DNA of 64,000 nucleotides from Odoribacter sp. (lineage in GTDB: Bacteria > Bacteroidota > Bacteroidia > Bacteroidales > Marinifilaceae), in contig JAHHTT010000006.1 of the NCBI GenBank assembly GCA_020024465.1, forward strand, positions 4,532-68,531. The letters run 5' to 3'. A model generated the notes under the pieces. That model was not told where the DNA came from. It did no database searches and was given only the letters and a program-made list of their open reading frames with translations. The position numbers and the translations under genes are program-made. This document shows, one piece after another, positions 62,171-64,000 of this stretch. How positions within the stretch are numbered: position 1 is the first letter of the stretch; each line of letters begins with the position of its first letter.

Positions 62171-63337
62171 TTACTTCATTACTTTCACCTTTCGTCCTTC
62201 AATAACAAATCTCACTTTTTGAGTATAAGCTATCTTGCGCAAGATATCCTCAATATCATGATATCGTTTCAATTCCAAAGAAAAGCGCATGTCTTTCAGA
62301 CTTTCCTGTACAAATTCCACCTCCAAATCATACCAGCGCGCCAACCGCTTCAAAATCGTTTCCAAATCACTATCCGAAAACCAGAAGACCCCCTCTTTCC
62401 ACAAAGCATAATTGCGAGCTTCCACCTTACGCACTGCAAAACACTGCTCCGCCTCCGACCAGCAAGCCTGCTGATTCGGTTGCAACACTACCAGATCATC
62501 CTTTTTTGCCACAACAATCTTTCCTTCCACCAAAGTGGCAGTCAAAACATTTTCATACGCAGACACATTGAAACCGGTTCCCAATGCCTTCACTTCCGCA
62601 TCTGCCACCTTAACAACAAAAGGTCTTTCAGTGCTCTTGCAAACTTCAAAATAGCCCTCTCCGACCAACTCCACTTGCCGTAACGAATCGGCAAAAACAA
62701 CTGGATATCGTAATTTAGAACCTGCATTCAGCCACACTTGGCTACCATCCGACAATACAATCGAATATTCACCGCCAACAGGAACCACCAATATATTATA
62801 AACCATCGAATCAGTCCTGGCCGAATCGGTCTTGTATTGCAATTGCTCCCCCGACATCAAAATTCGGGTTCCATTTTGTTCCTGCAGACTGCCATCTGTC
62901 GCTTTTTCCAAATCAACCGTCTTTCCATCAGCCATAATCAACAAAGCTTTGTTCATTCCCGGAACAATCACCTCCTCTGCGACAGGAATAACCGGCACGG
63001 TTTCTTTTCGAAGCTGATAATACAAATAGCATGTAATACAGACAGGTAGTATCAATATGGCTGCCACCCATCCATAATGCCTCCATCCGATTTTTCGGTA
63101 TCCGACCCTGTTCTCAAAATCTCTCCAGTGAAACTCCAAATCAGGACAATCCGCTTTTCCCTCTTCTGCGGCCCTTCTACAGAGAGCCTCCATTTTATTC
63201 TGATTGTCCGGATCCTCCTCTATCCATTTATCTATCAAATGTTTTTCTTTTTCCGTGGCAGTACCGACCATCCAATGAGCAATACATTTGGTCAGCTCCA
63301 GGCGTTCACGTAAATTCATATCTTCAAATTCATCCAT
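62171..63337 (-). CDS. FecR-type anti-sigma factor
   Basis: This 388-residue protein has a cytosolic N-terminal domain, a membrane helix near residues 90-112 (YGWVAAILILPVCITCYLYY) and a FecR domain with VVPVGGEYSIVLSDGSQVWL, then a C-terminal segment with YDLEVEFVQESLKDMRFSLE. The frame is open further back to a TTG at 63370, but the first ATG at 63337 is preferred; one at 63319 is also possible. It lies between the sigma gene and susC. Confidence 0.9.
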   Translation of the reverse strand: MDEFEDMNLRERLELTKCIAHWMVGTATEKEKHLIDKWIEEDPDNQNKMEALCRRAAEEGKADCPDLEFHWRDFENRVGYRKIGWRHYGWVAAILILPVCITCYLYYQLRKETVPVIPVAEEVIVPGMNKALLIMADGKTVDLEKATDGSLQEQNGTRILMSGEQLQYKTDSARTDSMVYNILVVPVGGEYSIVLSDGSQVWLNAGSKLRYPVVFADSLRQVELVGEGYFEVCKSTERPFVVKVADAEVKALGTGFNVSAYENVLTATLVEGKIVVAKKDDLVVLQPNQQACWSEAEQCFAVRKVEARNYALWKEGVFWFSDSDLETILKRLARWYDLEVEFVQESLKDMRFSLELKRYHDIEDILRKIAYTQKVRFVIEGRKVKVMK

Positions 63338-63409
63338 GTCTTTACCGTCATATTTCCATGTTAAAGACAATTAGAAACGGGAAGTGGGTGGGTATATATA
63401 TAAAAAAAA

Positions 63410-63952
63410 TCAAAAAGGGAAATCACAAAACAAAAACAAAAAGAATAAATCACCCTGATTCAGACATTTACGCAATACATGATAGGCACTTTTTTTCATA
63501 CTTTTTACCGTATTGACAGAAATGTTCAATATTTCTGCTACCTCATTATTATTCTTTCCCTGCAAATTCAACAAGATAATTTTTCGGGTCTGTGGTGGCA
63601 GCTTATCAATAGCCGCATACAACAGACGAATTGTTTCAACAGCAGTCACTTCATCCAGCCATGACGATTCATATTCATCCTCATCCTCCACTGTTAAAGC
63701 CTGTTCCTTCATTTTCTCATGCTTATAATAATTGAAATAAAGATTCCGTGCGACCGTATATAAAAAAGCTTTGGCATTCTCCATCGAATCAAATTCCTCC
63801 TTACACTCATAAACTTTAATGAATGCCTCCTGTGCCAAGTCATCAGCAACATCACCATCTCCCGTATACTTACGCATCAATGCATAGACGGATGGGAAAA
63901 ATTCATGATAGAATTTTCTGAATTCATTATGTAATTTTAATTTAATTGACAT
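63410..63952 (-). CDS. ECF-type RNA polymerase sigma factor (FecI-like)
   Basis: This 180-residue protein has region 2 (FRKFYHEFFPSVYALMRKYT, then DVADDLAQEAFIKVYE) and region 4 (LPPQTRKIILLNLQGKNNNE, then VAEILNISVNTVKSMKKS). The ATG at 63952 is the first in the frame; the open frame extends to a TTG at 63973, which lies upstream of the apparent transcription start. It starts the second import locus and regulates it together with the FecR gene that follows. Confidence 0.92.
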   Translation of the reverse strand: MSIKLKLHNEFRKFYHEFFPSVYALMRKYTGDGDVADDLAQEAFIKVYECKEEFDSMENAKAFLYTVARNLYFNYYKHEKMKEQALTVEDEDEYESSWLDEVTAVETIRLLYAAIDKLPPQTRKIILLNLQGKNNNEVAEILNISVNTVKSMKKSAYHVLRKCLNQGDLFFLFLFCDFPF

Positions 63953-63961
63953 TACAGCAGA

Positions 63962-63993
63962 CAAAAATATCAACTTTATCTTAATCCAACAAA
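63962..63993 (-). promoter_or_regulatory. Promoter of the second sigma-factor gene
   Basis: On the minus strand TTTG (63990-63993) is followed after 20 bases by TATTTTTG (63962-63969), a perfect TAnnTTTG box. The likely start of transcription near 63957 is only about five bases before the ATG at 63952, so the message would be nearly leaderless. Confidence 0.55.
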
Positions 63994-64000
63994 AATGGGT

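Noticed and set aside
1..64000. CRISPR arrays, rRNA genes, intact insertion sequences and prophage genes
   Set aside because: No regularly spaced repeats, rRNA sequence, transposase or phage structural gene was seen on either strand.

Overview
The window is chromosomal DNA of a gut Bacteroidota. The supporting signs are two ECF-sigma/FecR/SusC/SusD loci, many lipoproteins with Bacteroidota-only domains (DUF4843, PKD-like, DUF4837, DUF3108), AT-rich spacers, and promoters of the TTG-N19/20-TAnnTTTG type. A complete lysine-to-butyrate pathway points to a butyrate-forming member of Bacteroidales such as Odoribacter or Butyricimonas (Odoribacteraceae). That placement is inference from gene content, not a search result.

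Layout. 1-9268: a plus-strand import locus (ECF sigma, FecR, SusC with STN domain, SusD, DUF4843 lipoprotein, PKD-like lipoprotein). 9290-9770: wreckage of a mobilisation relaxase. 9794-11035: a small minus-strand regulatory operon (a 58-residue ORF, a polytopic membrane protein and a winged-helix regulator) with two near-identical palindromes in its control region. 11147-11234: tRNA-Ser(GCU). 11313-14663: an envelope-stress-like minus-strand run (LpxL-type acyltransferase, GT2, ECF sigma, anti-sigma, Spy-like protein). 14897-22490: mostly housekeeping genes on the plus strand (DUF349 protein, pyrG, yidC, ferritin, a small membrane protein, purM). 22559-33483: minus-strand envelope genes in two transcription units (LolE-type permease, TonB-like protein, ComF; then Ig-like lipoprotein, DUF3108, DUF4837, NamZ-type muramidase, AsmA-like protein).

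33682-37796: an aminotransferase followed by a four-subunit 2-oxoacid:ferredoxin oxidoreductase on the plus strand. 37974-38846: a coiled-coil lipoprotein. 39061-53571: one 15-gene minus-strand operon (atoD, kal, kce, kdd, kamA, kamB-like, kamC-like, kamD, kamE, atoA, bcd, etfB, etfA, crt, hbd) that ferments lysine to acetate and butyrate. 53786-63952: a second import locus on the minus strand with the same gene order as the first, plus a thioredoxin-fold protein at its end.

How it fits together. The two SusCD loci probably bring in oligomers, possibly peptides. The aminotransferase with the oxidoreductase, and the lysine operon, would ferment the amino acids and yield reduced ferredoxin, acyl-CoA and butyrate. 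The least understood parts are the MutS-derived ATPase and P-loop protein pair inside the lysine operon, and the small palindrome-controlled operon next to the relaxase remnant.
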